Shown: positions 22,873-30,555 of the stretch, in pieces
Layout of the letters: each line of letters begins with the position of its first letter
How positions within the stretch are numbered: position 1 is the first letter of the stretch
Assembly (NCBI GenBank): GCA_029266425.1
Contig: JAQSWY010000018.1
Coordinates: forward strand, 1 to 64,000
From: Xanthobacteraceae bacterium
GTDB taxonomy: Bacteria > Pseudomonadota > Alphaproteobacteria > Rhizobiales > Xanthobacteraceae
Direction: 5' to 3'
Length of the DNA stretch: 64,000 bases
Translations under genes and position numbers: made by a program
Notes under the pieces: generated by a model
Database searches by the model: none
What the model was told of the DNA's origin: nothing
What the model saw: only the letters and a program-made list of their open reading frames with translations

Positions 22873-23373
22873 ATGCGTATCGGTGGCCATTCCTACAAGG
22901 TCGATTACGGCCATCTCGTTCTGGTCACCGGCATCGCCGGGGCCGTCGTCTGGTATCTCATCGATGCGCGCGGCGTATCCACCAGCGTGAACAATCTGCT
23001 CCTGGTGCAGCCGACGGCGATCTTCGCCCTGCTCATGTATGCGCTGATCGTGCCGCAATGCTTCCAGCGGGAAACGGCGGAACCGCTGGTGCGCGAGCCT
23101 GCGGAGTACGATCCGCTGGCCCCCCAGCTGCCGTCGGAGCGCTCCGACATCATCCGCATGGGGCTGCTCGGCGGCGCGCTGGGGCTGATGGTGTTCCTGC
23201 TCGACACGATCGGCTTCGATGTCGCGATCTTCCTGTTCACCGCCGCCGCCATGGCGATCTGCGGGGAACGCCGGCCGGTCCGGCTGCTGCTCTACACGCT
23301 CGCCGTCACGGTGGTGGCGATCTACGGCTTCCGCGCGCTGATCCCGTTCCCGATGTTCACCGCCATTCTCTGA
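22873..23373 (+). CDS. tctB: Tripartite tricarboxylate transporter small membrane protein
   Basis: A 166-residue protein with four hydrophobic helices (about residues 14-30, 46-62, 97-113 and 136-155), the layout of TctB. The start ATG at 22873 has AAGGAGG at 22861-22867. It lies between tctC and tctA, with 10 bases to tctA. Sequence alone is weakly conserved in this family, so the assignment leans on topology and neighbours. Confidence 0.9.
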   Translation: MRIGGHSYKVDYGHLVLVTGIAGAVVWYLIDARGVSTSVNNLLLVQPTAIFALLMYALIVPQCFQRETAEPLVREPAEYDPLAPQLPSERSDIIRMGLLGGALGLMVFLLDTIGFDVAIFLFTAAAMAICGERRPVRLLLYTLAVTVVAIYGFRALIPFPMFTAIL

Positions 23374-23383
23374 GGGCACGACA

Positions 23384-24943
23384 ATGCTCGATGTTTCCGC
23401 CTTCCAGGATGCGCTCGGCATCATGTTCACCTCGGCCGGGTCCTGGGGATGGATCGTGCCCGGCCTCATCGTCGGCCTGATCTTCAGCGCCATTCCCGGT
23501 ATCTCGATCACCATGGCGATGGCGATCGTGCTGCCGATGTCGCTCTACATGGACTTCTTCTCGGCGATCGTCTTTTTGACCTCGGTCTATACCGGTGCCG
23601 GCTTCGGCGGATCGGTGCCGGCGATCCTGATGAACATCCCTGGCTCGCCATCCTCCTTCGCCACGACATTCGACGGCTATGCCATGTCGAAGAAGGGCCA
23701 GCACAACGAAGCGCTCGGCTATGCGCTGTTCGCCTCCACCATCTGCGGCATCCTCGGCTATGTGCTGCTGCTGCTGGTGGTGGAGCCGATGGCCAACATC
23801 GTGCTGCGCATCGGGCCGGTGGAGATGTTCGCTGTGGCGATCTGGGGCATGCTGCTGCTCGGCTCGCTGGGCTCGAAATACCTCACCCGCGGCCTGCTCG
23901 CCGCGTCCTTCGGCATATTGCTCGGCACGGTCGGGATGAACACCGCCGGCTTCGTGCGCGGCACGATGGGGCTCCCGGTGCTGCTCGACGGCATCGCGCC
24001 GATCCCCGCCATGATCGGATTGCTCGCGGCCGGCCAACTGCTCACCCTTGCCGGCAAGGACTATATCCTCGACGCCGAGAGCTCCCGCGAGGTGAGCGTG
24101 CGCAAGATCCTCATCGGCTGCTGGGGTACGCTAAAATATCCGGGCGTGCTGATCCGCGGCTCGATCATCGGCATCATCATCGGCGCGGTGCCGGGGGTGG
24201 GCTCCTCGATCGGCAACCTCATCGCCTATGCCGAGACCAAGCGCACCGCCAAGGACAGCGCCACCTTCGGCAAGGGTAATCCCAAGGGCGTCATCGCGGC
24301 GGAATCCGCCGTCGCCAGCGCCGAGGGCGGCTCGATGGCGACGATGCTGGCGCTCGGCATTCCCGGGGGCGGCGCCACGGCGATCCTGATCGCCGCCTTC
24401 ATGATGCACAACATCGTGCCAGGCCCGAACTTCATCGAAACCCAAAAGCCGATGGTCTACGCCATCATCCTCAACAACATCGTCCAGGCCATCGTACTGC
24501 TGGTGGTCGGCATCGGCTTCATCTATGTCGCCAGCAACATCGTGCGGGTGCGCACGCGCTATATTTTGCCGGCTATCTTGGTCATCGCCACGCTCGGCAC
24601 CTATGCGGTGACCGGCGAGACGGCAGGCCCCATCACGCTGTTCGTCTTCGCTCTGCTCGGCTTCGCTCTGGTGCGCTATGAGTATCCCATCTCCGCCGTG
24701 GTCGTCGGCATCCTGCTCGGCCGCATGCTGGAGACCGAGTTCCTCCGCTCCTACCAGCTGAGCGGCGGCAACCCGCTCTTTATCCTGCAGCGTCCTGCCG
24801 CGATGGCGATCGTCGCGGTGATGCTGCTGTCGCTGCTGATGACCGCCTGGGGCAAGCGCAAGCAGGCCAGGGCCGAAGCAGCAGAGGAAGCCGCTATCGC
24901 ACGCCTGCACCAGGAAGAGATGGCAGGCGGCCATAAGGTCTGA
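23384..24943 (+). CDS. tctA: Tripartite tricarboxylate transporter large permease
   Basis: A 519-residue permease with about 12 membrane helices, driving sodium- or proton-coupled uptake of a carboxylate delivered by TctC. Typical segments are GLIFSAIPGISITMAMAI, YTGAGFGGSVPAILMNIPG, GAVPGVGSSIGNLIAY and the second glycine-rich loop ALGIPGGGATAIL. The C-terminus ends in a charged cytoplasmic tail rich in Ala and Glu. Confidence 0.96.
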   Translation: MLDVSAFQDALGIMFTSAGSWGWIVPGLIVGLIFSAIPGISITMAMAIVLPMSLYMDFFSAIVFLTSVYTGAGFGGSVPAILMNIPGSPSSFATTFDGYAMSKKGQHNEALGYALFASTICGILGYVLLLLVVEPMANIVLRIGPVEMFAVAIWGMLLLGSLGSKYLTRGLLAASFGILLGTVGMNTAGFVRGTMGLPVLLDGIAPIPAMIGLLAAGQLLTLAGKDYILDAESSREVSVRKILIGCWGTLKYPGVLIRGSIIGIIIGAVPGVGSSIGNLIAYAETKRTAKDSATFGKGNPKGVIAAESAVASAEGGSMATMLALGIPGGGATAILIAAFMMHNIVPGPNFIETQKPMVYAIILNNIVQAIVLLVVGIGFIYVASNIVRVRTRYILPAILVIATLGTYAVTGETAGPITLFVFALLGFALVRYEYPISAVVVGILLGRMLETEFLRSYQLSGGNPLFILQRPAAMAIVAVMLLSLLMTAWGKRKQARAEAAEEAAIARLHQEEMAGGHKV

Positions 24944-24984
24944 GCTCCGAAACGCCGGCGCGCACCTCATTTAGTACGACCATA

Positions 24985-25007
24985 ATGCCCGGGCTTGTCC
25001 CGGGCAT
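24985..25007. terminator. Hairpin between tctA and the crotonase gene
   Basis: ATGCCCGGG / CCCGGGCAT with a 5-base loop, in the gap between two convergent genes. It resembles a common alphaproteobacterial intergenic palindrome and could serve as a terminator in both directions. No T-run is present. Confidence 0.55.
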
Positions 25008-25039
25008 CCACGTTCGTGCGCAGCGGATGTGACGAAAGG

Positions 25040-25816
25040 TCAGCGCCAGCGGCTGAAGTCGGGTTTGCGTTTTTCCAGGAATGCGGCGGCGCCCTCGGCC
25101 TGCTCGCCGGTCTCGTAATAGTCCGGCTTCAGCTGGCGGACGAAGTCGTTCATGTCGAGCGCCAGAATCGGTTCCATCTGCTGCCGGAACGACGCCTTTA
25201 TCAGCTGCAGGCAGGTCGGGCTTAGCGCCAGCATGTCATCGGCGAAGCGTCGCACCTCGGCATCGAGCTCGGCATACGGCACGACGGCATTGATCAGACC
25301 CCAGTCGAGCATCTGACGCGCCGAATAGCGGCGACAGGTCAGCCACATCTCGCGTGCCCGCTTGTGACCGATGATGTTCGCTGCATGGCTGACGATATGG
25401 CCGCTGGCGGGAGAGCCGACCCTCGGCCCGTTCTGGCCGAAGACGGCGTGCTCGGCGGCAGCCGTGATGTCGCAGAAATACTGGAGATGATTCCCGCCTC
25501 CGATCGCGTAGCCGTTCACCCTGGCGATCACCGGTTTGGAGCAGTTGACGATCCGGCGCCCGAGTTCGTAGCGCACCCCATTGAGGCCGCCTTTCGCCTC
25601 CCAGTTCACGTCGCCGCCGGCGCAGAAGGCGCGCTCGCCCGCGCCGGTCAGAACCAGCACGCCGATCCGCCGGTCGGCCTCCGCCGTATCGATGGCGTCT
25701 TCGATTTCGTCCAGCGTGTCCTGGGTGAAGGCATTCAGCACCTGAGGCCGGTTGATGGTGACCCGCGCCACACCGTCCTCGATGTCGTAGAGAATGTCCT
25801 TGTAGCGGCTGGTCAT
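25040..25816 (-). CDS. Crotonase-superfamily protein, MenB/BadI-like
   Basis: A 258-residue crotonase-fold protein acting on acyl-CoA thioesters. The oxyanion-hole segments are AFCAGGD (64-70) and YAIGGGNHL (103-111). FGQNGPRVGS, the Tyr-bearing KPDYYETGEQAEG and the tail AFLEKRKPDF match MenB and BadI (2-ketocyclohexanecarboxyl-CoA hydrolase) better than ordinary enoyl-CoA hydratases. The aspartate that follows GS in MenB and BadI is not kept: this protein reads GSPASGH. The start is ATG 25814-25816. It follows the rhodanese gene after 145 bases. Confidence 0.88.
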   Translation of the reverse strand: MTSRYKDILYDIEDGVARVTINRPQVLNAFTQDTLDEIEDAIDTAEADRRIGVLVLTGAGERAFCAGGDVNWEAKGGLNGVRYELGRRIVNCSKPVIARVNGYAIGGGNHLQYFCDITAAAEHAVFGQNGPRVGSPASGHIVSHAANIIGHKRAREMWLTCRRYSARQMLDWGLINAVVPYAELDAEVRRFADDMLALSPTCLQLIKASFRQQMEPILALDMNDFVRQLKPDYYETGEQAEGAAAFLEKRKPDFSRWR

Positions 25817-25961
25817 CGCGTTCGGCCTCCTGTCTCGGCGCCGTTGCGAAGCCGCTGCGTTGCAGGGCGACGGCGGCGCCTCGCCCATTATATCCGACAG
25901 TGGCGCGGGCACCGGGCGGCGATTTCGGTTTTCACGAACGCCCTCATCCCATCCGGGACGA

Positions 25962-27551
25962 TCAAGCAGTGACCAGATCGATCTCGCCGAACGCTGCGCG
26001 CTCATCCGCATCGAGTTGGGCGATTAGGCCCATCTCCCAGGCGAGATACTGCAACGAGGCTTCGCGGTTGCCGTCATGGCGATCATGGACGAACCATACA
26101 CGGTCGATTGCCTCATCCCGCGTCAGCGTGCGCGGCGCGGCGTCGATATTCCATCCCGCCGGCGCACATGCCTCCAGGCTCGCGGCCAGCCAGTGCGTCG
26201 TAATGCCCACCTCGGCCAGGTCGATTGCTGCTGCGGCGACGATATCGGCATCCTCGCTGTGCAGCACCACCTCGCGCGTGCCCGCGGCAAGCGCCAGCGG
26301 CAAGGCCGGACGGCTGATCCAGCGCGCGTCTTGAAGTCGGCTCGCCTCGAAGGCTTGCGACGGGCGCAGGTCGAGCAGAAGGGCTCCCGTCTGGACGCGG
26401 CGCAGTGCCTCGCCAAGGGTGATTTCGGCCGGCGTGGCCGGCGGCCGCAGCGCGCTCACGCGGGTCTGCGGCAGCGCTACTTGTGGCTCATCGTCAAGGG
26501 CGAGGATGTGCGGTTCGAAGCCGAGCGCACGCAGGAACAGCGCCGCCAGTGCGGCGCGCAGGCCGGTGTCGTCGACGAGGATCACCCTCGCATGGCGCAC
26601 GCCGACATATTGATCGGTGGCCTGCACCAATTGCCCCGCCAGCACCGGCACCGCGGCACCGAATGGACGCTCAGTGCGCTCGCGGGCGCTCCGCAGGTCG
26701 AACAGGTAGCTGGTCCGCTCGCCATCCTCGAGCATGGTGGCCGCAGCGCGCGTCGAGGTGCGTGCCAAACGGTTGCGCGCGACCACGTTCTCGGCGCGGG
26801 TGCGGCTCACCTGCCGCGCCGGCGCATCGAGCGTGGGGAACTCGTCGGGACTGGCACCGCGGTCGAGCGGGAAGCCGGCGAGCGCCCAGCCCTGCGTGCC
26901 GTTCTCCAGCGCCAGCACCGGGTTGCGGATGCCCGCGGCCCTGAGGCCGAGCGCGCCGATGATGCCGCGGGTGCGGCCGGCGCAGGTGACGACGACCGGC
27001 ACCTCGTCGTCCGGCACGACGGCGGCGAAGCGATGGGCAAGCTCGCCATTGGGCAGGCACCGCGCGCCCTCGATCCGCATCTTGGCGAACTCCGCCGGCG
27101 GGCGGGCATCGAAGAAGAGATGATCGCGGCCTTCCTGCTGCCACTGATGCAGGGTTGCGGCGTCGATGGTGCGTGGATGATGGGCATGCTCCAGCAATTC
27201 GCCGAGCGTCTTGCTGGGCACGTTCACGCCGGCGAACACGCCATAGCCCGCGGCGGCCCAGGCCGGCATGCCGCCCTCAACGAGGCTGACGTCGGCATAG
27301 CCGCACGCCGCGAGCCGCGCCGCCGCGCGTTCGGCAATGCCGTCACCGCCATCGATGAGCAGGAGCGGCGTTTGGGCGCGCGGAACGAGCGCAATTGTCA
27401 ACACCTCGAGCCGGCTATAGGGGCAGGGAACGGCGAAGAGCGGATGCCCTTCGCCGAAGGGGGCCGCCTCGCGCACATCGAGAAAGGCGATTTCCCGGCC
27501 GGCATGCAGAAGCTGTTTCGCCGCCGCCGCGCCGAGGCTGCGCGCATTCAT
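25962..27551 (-). CDS. Four-domain rhodanese protein
   Basis: A 529-residue cytoplasmic protein made of four rhodanese-like domains (about residues 6-105, 125-230, 268-355, 378-465). Only domain 2 keeps an active-site cysteine (Cys190 in VTCAGRTRG). The equivalent loops in domains 1, 3 and 4 read LIDGGDG, LVDDTG and LHSEDA. One domain can therefore carry persulfide, and the others are probably structural or regulatory. The ATG overlaps the hydrolase stop by 4 bases, so the two are coupled. The sulfur acceptor is unknown. Confidence 0.88.
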   Translation of the reverse strand: MNARSLGAAAAKQLLHAGREIAFLDVREAAPFGEGHPLFAVPCPYSRLEVLTIALVPRAQTPLLLIDGGDGIAERAAARLAACGYADVSLVEGGMPAWAAAGYGVFAGVNVPSKTLGELLEHAHHPRTIDAATLHQWQQEGRDHLFFDARPPAEFAKMRIEGARCLPNGELAHRFAAVVPDDEVPVVVTCAGRTRGIIGALGLRAAGIRNPVLALENGTQGWALAGFPLDRGASPDEFPTLDAPARQVSRTRAENVVARNRLARTSTRAAATMLEDGERTSYLFDLRSARERTERPFGAAVPVLAGQLVQATDQYVGVRHARVILVDDTGLRAALAALFLRALGFEPHILALDDEPQVALPQTRVSALRPPATPAEITLGEALRRVQTGALLLDLRPSQAFEASRLQDARWISRPALPLALAAGTREVVLHSEDADIVAAAAIDLAEVGITTHWLAASLEACAPAGWNIDAAPRTLTRDEAIDRVWFVHDRHDGNREASLQYLAWEMGLIAQLDADERAAFGEIDLVTA

Positions 27552-28477
27552 CGGACCGGTTCGCCGCGGAAGAAGCGATAGAAGGCGGCGTAGACGAGAT
27601 CGGGCCGGTGCTCGGCCGGATAATGGCCGGTCGGGACGGCAAAGCCGACGAGGTCGTCGGCCCATTCCGACCATGCCTCGACCGGCTTGAAGTGACGCCC
27701 GCAATGGCTGTTGTCGCCCCAGAGGACGAGGGTCGGACAGGCGATCTTGCGCTTGCCGTATTCGGCGGTGTCCATGTCGAGATCGACGGTCACCGTGGCG
27801 CGGTAATCCTCACACACGGCGTGGATCTGCTCGGGTGTGGCGCAGCGTATATATTCGGCCATCGCCTCCGGCGTGAAGATTTCGAGGCCGACGCCTTTCT
27901 TGTTGAGCTTGTACTTCATGTAATAATCAAGATCGGCGCATATCAGCTTTTCCGGGAACGGCGCCTTCTGCGCCATGAAGAACCAGTGATAGCTTTCGCG
28001 CGCCCAGCCAAGCGTGATGTTGTTCAGCACATGGTGGGTCGGAACTATGTCGAGCGCGGCAAGTCGGGTCACGCGGTCGGGCTGGTCGAGCGCCATGCGG
28101 AAGCCGACGCGGGCGCCGCGATCATGGCCTGCCACGGCGAAGGTCTGGTGGCCGAGGGCGTCCATCACATCGAACGCATCCTCGCCGATGGTACGGAACG
28201 AATAGCCGGAATGATCCTCGCCACCATCGGGCTTGGAGCTGTCGCCATAGCCGCGCATGTCGATGGCAACGACGGAGAAGTCACGTGCGAGCGAAGGCGC
28301 GATCTTGTGCCAGCTCACCAGAGAGAGCGGGTTTCCGTGGATCAGCAGCAAAGGCGGCCCTTCGCCGGCGGTCGCGACATTGATCTCGGCGCCGCGGGTC
28401 TTGATGCGTTGCCAGGTGAAGCCTTCCATCAGGCTCTTCGATTCAATGAGGTCCGGGATTCCGCCGTCCGCGAGCAT
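27548..28477 (-). CDS. Alpha/beta hydrolase, haloacetate dehalogenase-like
   Basis: A 309-residue alpha/beta hydrolase. It keeps every residue type that defines fluoroacetate dehalogenase: nucleophile Asp119 in GHDRGAR with Arg120 and Arg123, acid Asp143 in LDIVP, halide-pocket His164-Trp165 in YHWFFMAQ and Tyr225 in CEDYRA, and base His285 in TGHYP. The family also includes members that act on other 2-substituted acids. It leads the reverse operon with the rhodanese gene and has a near-match of the regulon motif 52 bases upstream. Dehalogenation of a small carboxylic acid is a sound inference but not proven. Confidence 0.88.
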   Translation of the reverse strand: MLADGGIPDLIESKSLMEGFTWQRIKTRGAEINVATAGEGPPLLLIHGNPLSLVSWHKIAPSLARDFSVVAIDMRGYGDSSKPDGGEDHSGYSFRTIGEDAFDVMDALGHQTFAVAGHDRGARVGFRMALDQPDRVTRLAALDIVPTHHVLNNITLGWARESYHWFFMAQKAPFPEKLICADLDYYMKYKLNKKGVGLEIFTPEAMAEYIRCATPEQIHAVCEDYRATVTVDLDMDTAEYGKRKIACPTLVLWGDNSHCGRHFKPVEAWSEWADDLVGFAVPTGHYPAEHRPDLVYAAFYRFFRGEPVR

Positions 28478-28528
28478 CGTCTTCCTCCTTTATGCAGGCC
28501 TGATCATCTGTATCGCATTTTTTTGCCA

Positions 28529-28538
28529 ACTGTCGACA
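28529..28538 (-). promoter_or_regulatory. Regulon motif, site 6 (one mismatch)
   Basis: ACTGTCGACA on the + strand, one base different from sites 1-5, 52 bases upstream of the hydrolase start. The TGT-N2-ACA core is kept. Confidence 0.5.
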
Positions 28539-28592
28539 CTTCATTTCCCAGTGCTCGGGTTGTGAGCGCTCATAACCTCCTAGGTGCGAGTT

Positions 28593-29564
28593 CTAAGGCT
28601 GCAGCACCGTCGCGCCGGTCGTCTGCCGGGCCTCGAGCCGGCGGTGGGCCTCCGCGGCGTCGGCGAGCGGCAGGAGGGTATGGACCGGGATCTTCACCGC
28701 GCCGCTCGCCACGACCTGGAACAGTTCGTCGCTCATTGCGAGCACATCCTCGCGCTTCGACAGATGGTCGAACAACAACGGCCATGTGGCGAAGAGCGAG
28801 CCCTTCTTCATCAGCAGCATGATGTCGAATGGCGGGATCGGTCCCGACGCCGACCCGTAGCTGACGAAGGTGCCGAAGCGCCGGAGGCAATCGAGCGAGG
28901 CCGGGAAGGTCGCCTTGCCGACGCCATCATAGACGACGTCGCAGCCAGCGCCGCTGGTGATCTCCCTCACGCGCGCGGCGAAGTCCTCCTTGCCGTAGTC
29001 GATGACATGGTCGCACCCACTGGCCCGCGCGATGCCGACCTTGTTCGGCGAGCCGACGGTGCCGATCACGGTGGCGCCCAGATGCTTCGCCCATTGCGTC
29101 AGGATGAGGCCGACGCCGCCCGCCGCCGCGTGCACAAGGATGGTATGGCCCGGCTCGACGCGGAAGGTGCGGCGCAGCAGATAGTGCGCTGTCAGGCCCT
29201 TCAGCATCATCGCCGCGCCGGTGTCGAAATCGATCGTCTCCGGCAGGCGGACGAGGAACTGCGCCGGCACGATACGCTCCTCGGCATAGGCGCCGAGCAC
29301 GCCGACATAGGCGACGCGGTCGCCCGGTGCGAACTCGGCCGCGCCATCACCGACCGCGACCACCTCGCCCGCGCCTTCATTGCCGGGCGTGAAGGGCAGG
29401 GCAGGCGGCGCGTATTCGCCGGTGCGGAAATAGACATCGACGAAGTTGACGCCGATCGCCCGGTTGCGCACCCGCACCTCGCCGGGTCCCGGCTGGCCGA
29501 TGTCGATATCCTCCAAGCCAAGCACCTCTGGCCCGCCATGGCGGTGAACACGGATCGCTTTCAC
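28593..29564 (-). CDS. NADPH:quinone oxidoreductase, zinc-free MDR family
   Basis: A 323-residue medium-chain dehydrogenase/reductase of the QorA type, reducing quinones or enals with NADPH. The N-terminal domain has GVNFVDVYFRTGEY and PFTPGNEGAG, the cofactor loop is AAAGGVG, and no zinc-ligand cysteines are present. It is separate from the hydrolase operon (115-base gap) and divergent from a LysR gene, its likely regulator. Confidence 0.92.
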   Translation of the reverse strand: MKAIRVHRHGGPEVLGLEDIDIGQPGPGEVRVRNRAIGVNFVDVYFRTGEYAPPALPFTPGNEGAGEVVAVGDGAAEFAPGDRVAYVGVLGAYAEERIVPAQFLVRLPETIDFDTGAAMMLKGLTAHYLLRRTFRVEPGHTILVHAAAGGVGLILTQWAKHLGATVIGTVGSPNKVGIARASGCDHVIDYGKEDFAARVREITSGAGCDVVYDGVGKATFPASLDCLRRFGTFVSYGSASGPIPPFDIMLLMKKGSLFATWPLLFDHLSKREDVLAMSDELFQVVASGAVKIPVHTLLPLADAAEAHRRLEARQTTGATVLQP

Positions 29565-29623
29565 GGCTCGTCTCCTTAGTTGCAGAGGATCGGGAGATAG
29601 CGTGCCGCGAGATATGATTGTAG

Positions 29624-29635
29624 ACTGATATCAGT
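29624..29635. promoter_or_regulatory. Palindrome in the qor/lysR divergent promoter
   Basis: ACTGATATCAGT, a perfect 12-base palindrome in the 91-base gap between the divergent quinone oxidoreductase and LysR genes. It is a plausible LysR recognition site by position. Confidence 0.55.
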
Positions 29636-29655
29636 GAGATCAGAGTTCAACTATC

Positions 29656-30525
29656 GTGATATCCGACGAGATCGGCATCGACCTGCTGCGCACCTATGTG
29701 GCGGTCTGCCGGCAGGGCAGCCTGAGCCGGGTGGCGGCGCAGACCGGCCGCGCGCAATCGGCCTTGAGCATGCAGATGCGGCGGCTCGAACGCCTGGTCG
29801 ATCGGCAATTGTTCCAGCGCACCGGCCGCGGCGTCGTGCCGACCGCCGAGGGTGAGCTCTTCCTCGGATACGCAGCCCGCATCCTCGCTCTCAGCGACGA
29901 AGCCGTGGCTCGCCTGGGGCAGAGGGAGATCAGCGGCGGCGTCACCATCGGCCTCGCCGAGGAGGTGGCGACCTCGGCACTCCCGGCTGCGCTTGGACGG
30001 CTTCATCGCGCCTATCCCGATATCCGCCTCGACGTGGTTGTCGAGCACAGTGTCGCGCTGGGCCGGCTCTGGAGTGAGGACGGGCTGGATATCCTGATCG
30101 GCCCGACGTCCACGATGGCGGCCGATGCCCTGGTCACATGGAACGTCCAGCTCCACTGGGTAACCGCCCAGGACCAAATGCCGGACGAGGGCCGGCCGCT
30201 CGATCTCGTCGCCTTCACCGCGCCCTGCCTGTGGCGCCGACGCATGATCGACGCGCTGGCTGCGATCGGCCGGGAGCATAGGGTGACGTTCACCAGCCAG
30301 AGCGTCACCGCGCTGCAGTCGGCGATCGAAAACGGGCTGGGCATCGGCCTGCTGCCGCCTGACGCCATTCGCGTAGGGGCGATGCGGGTGCTGAAGACCT
30401 CAGCGGGCGTGCCGGGCCCGCTCACCGTTCAATATGGTCTCTACGCTCGGGATCGTCGGACGCCGGTGATCGACGCCGCGGTCGAGGTGCTGCTGGAGAC
30501 CCTGCCGACAACACCCGGAACCTGA
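29656..30525 (+). CDS. LysR-family transcriptional regulator
   Basis: A 289-residue LysR-type regulator from GTG 29656. The helix-turn-helix is in LLRTYVAVCRQGSLSRVAAQTGRAQSALSMQMRRLE, and the effector domain follows with TIGLAEEVATSALP and a C-terminal SAIENGLGIGLLP. It is divergent from the quinone oxidoreductase gene and probably controls it and itself. The effector is unknown. Confidence 0.92.
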   Translation: MISDEIGIDLLRTYVAVCRQGSLSRVAAQTGRAQSALSMQMRRLERLVDRQLFQRTGRGVVPTAEGELFLGYAARILALSDEAVARLGQREISGGVTIGLAEEVATSALPAALGRLHRAYPDIRLDVVVEHSVALGRLWSEDGLDILIGPTSTMAADALVTWNVQLHWVTAQDQMPDEGRPLDLVAFTAPCLWRRRMIDALAAIGREHRVTFTSQSVTALQSAIENGLGIGLLPPDAIRVGAMRVLKTSAGVPGPLTVQYGLYARDRRTPVIDAAVEVLLETLPTTPGT

Positions 30526-30546
30526 TGCGGGATGGTCCGTCCCGCA
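30526..30546. terminator. Bidirectional hairpin between lysR and the RND pump gene
   Basis: TGCGGGA / TCCCGCA with a 7-base loop, filling the 30-base gap between two convergent stop codons. Confidence 0.55.
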
Positions 30547-30555
30547 CCGGGCTCC

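Noticed and set aside
27394..27403. ATTGTCAACA, one mismatch to the regulon motif
   Set aside because: It lies inside the coding sequence of the rhodanese protein, far from any start, and is likely chance.
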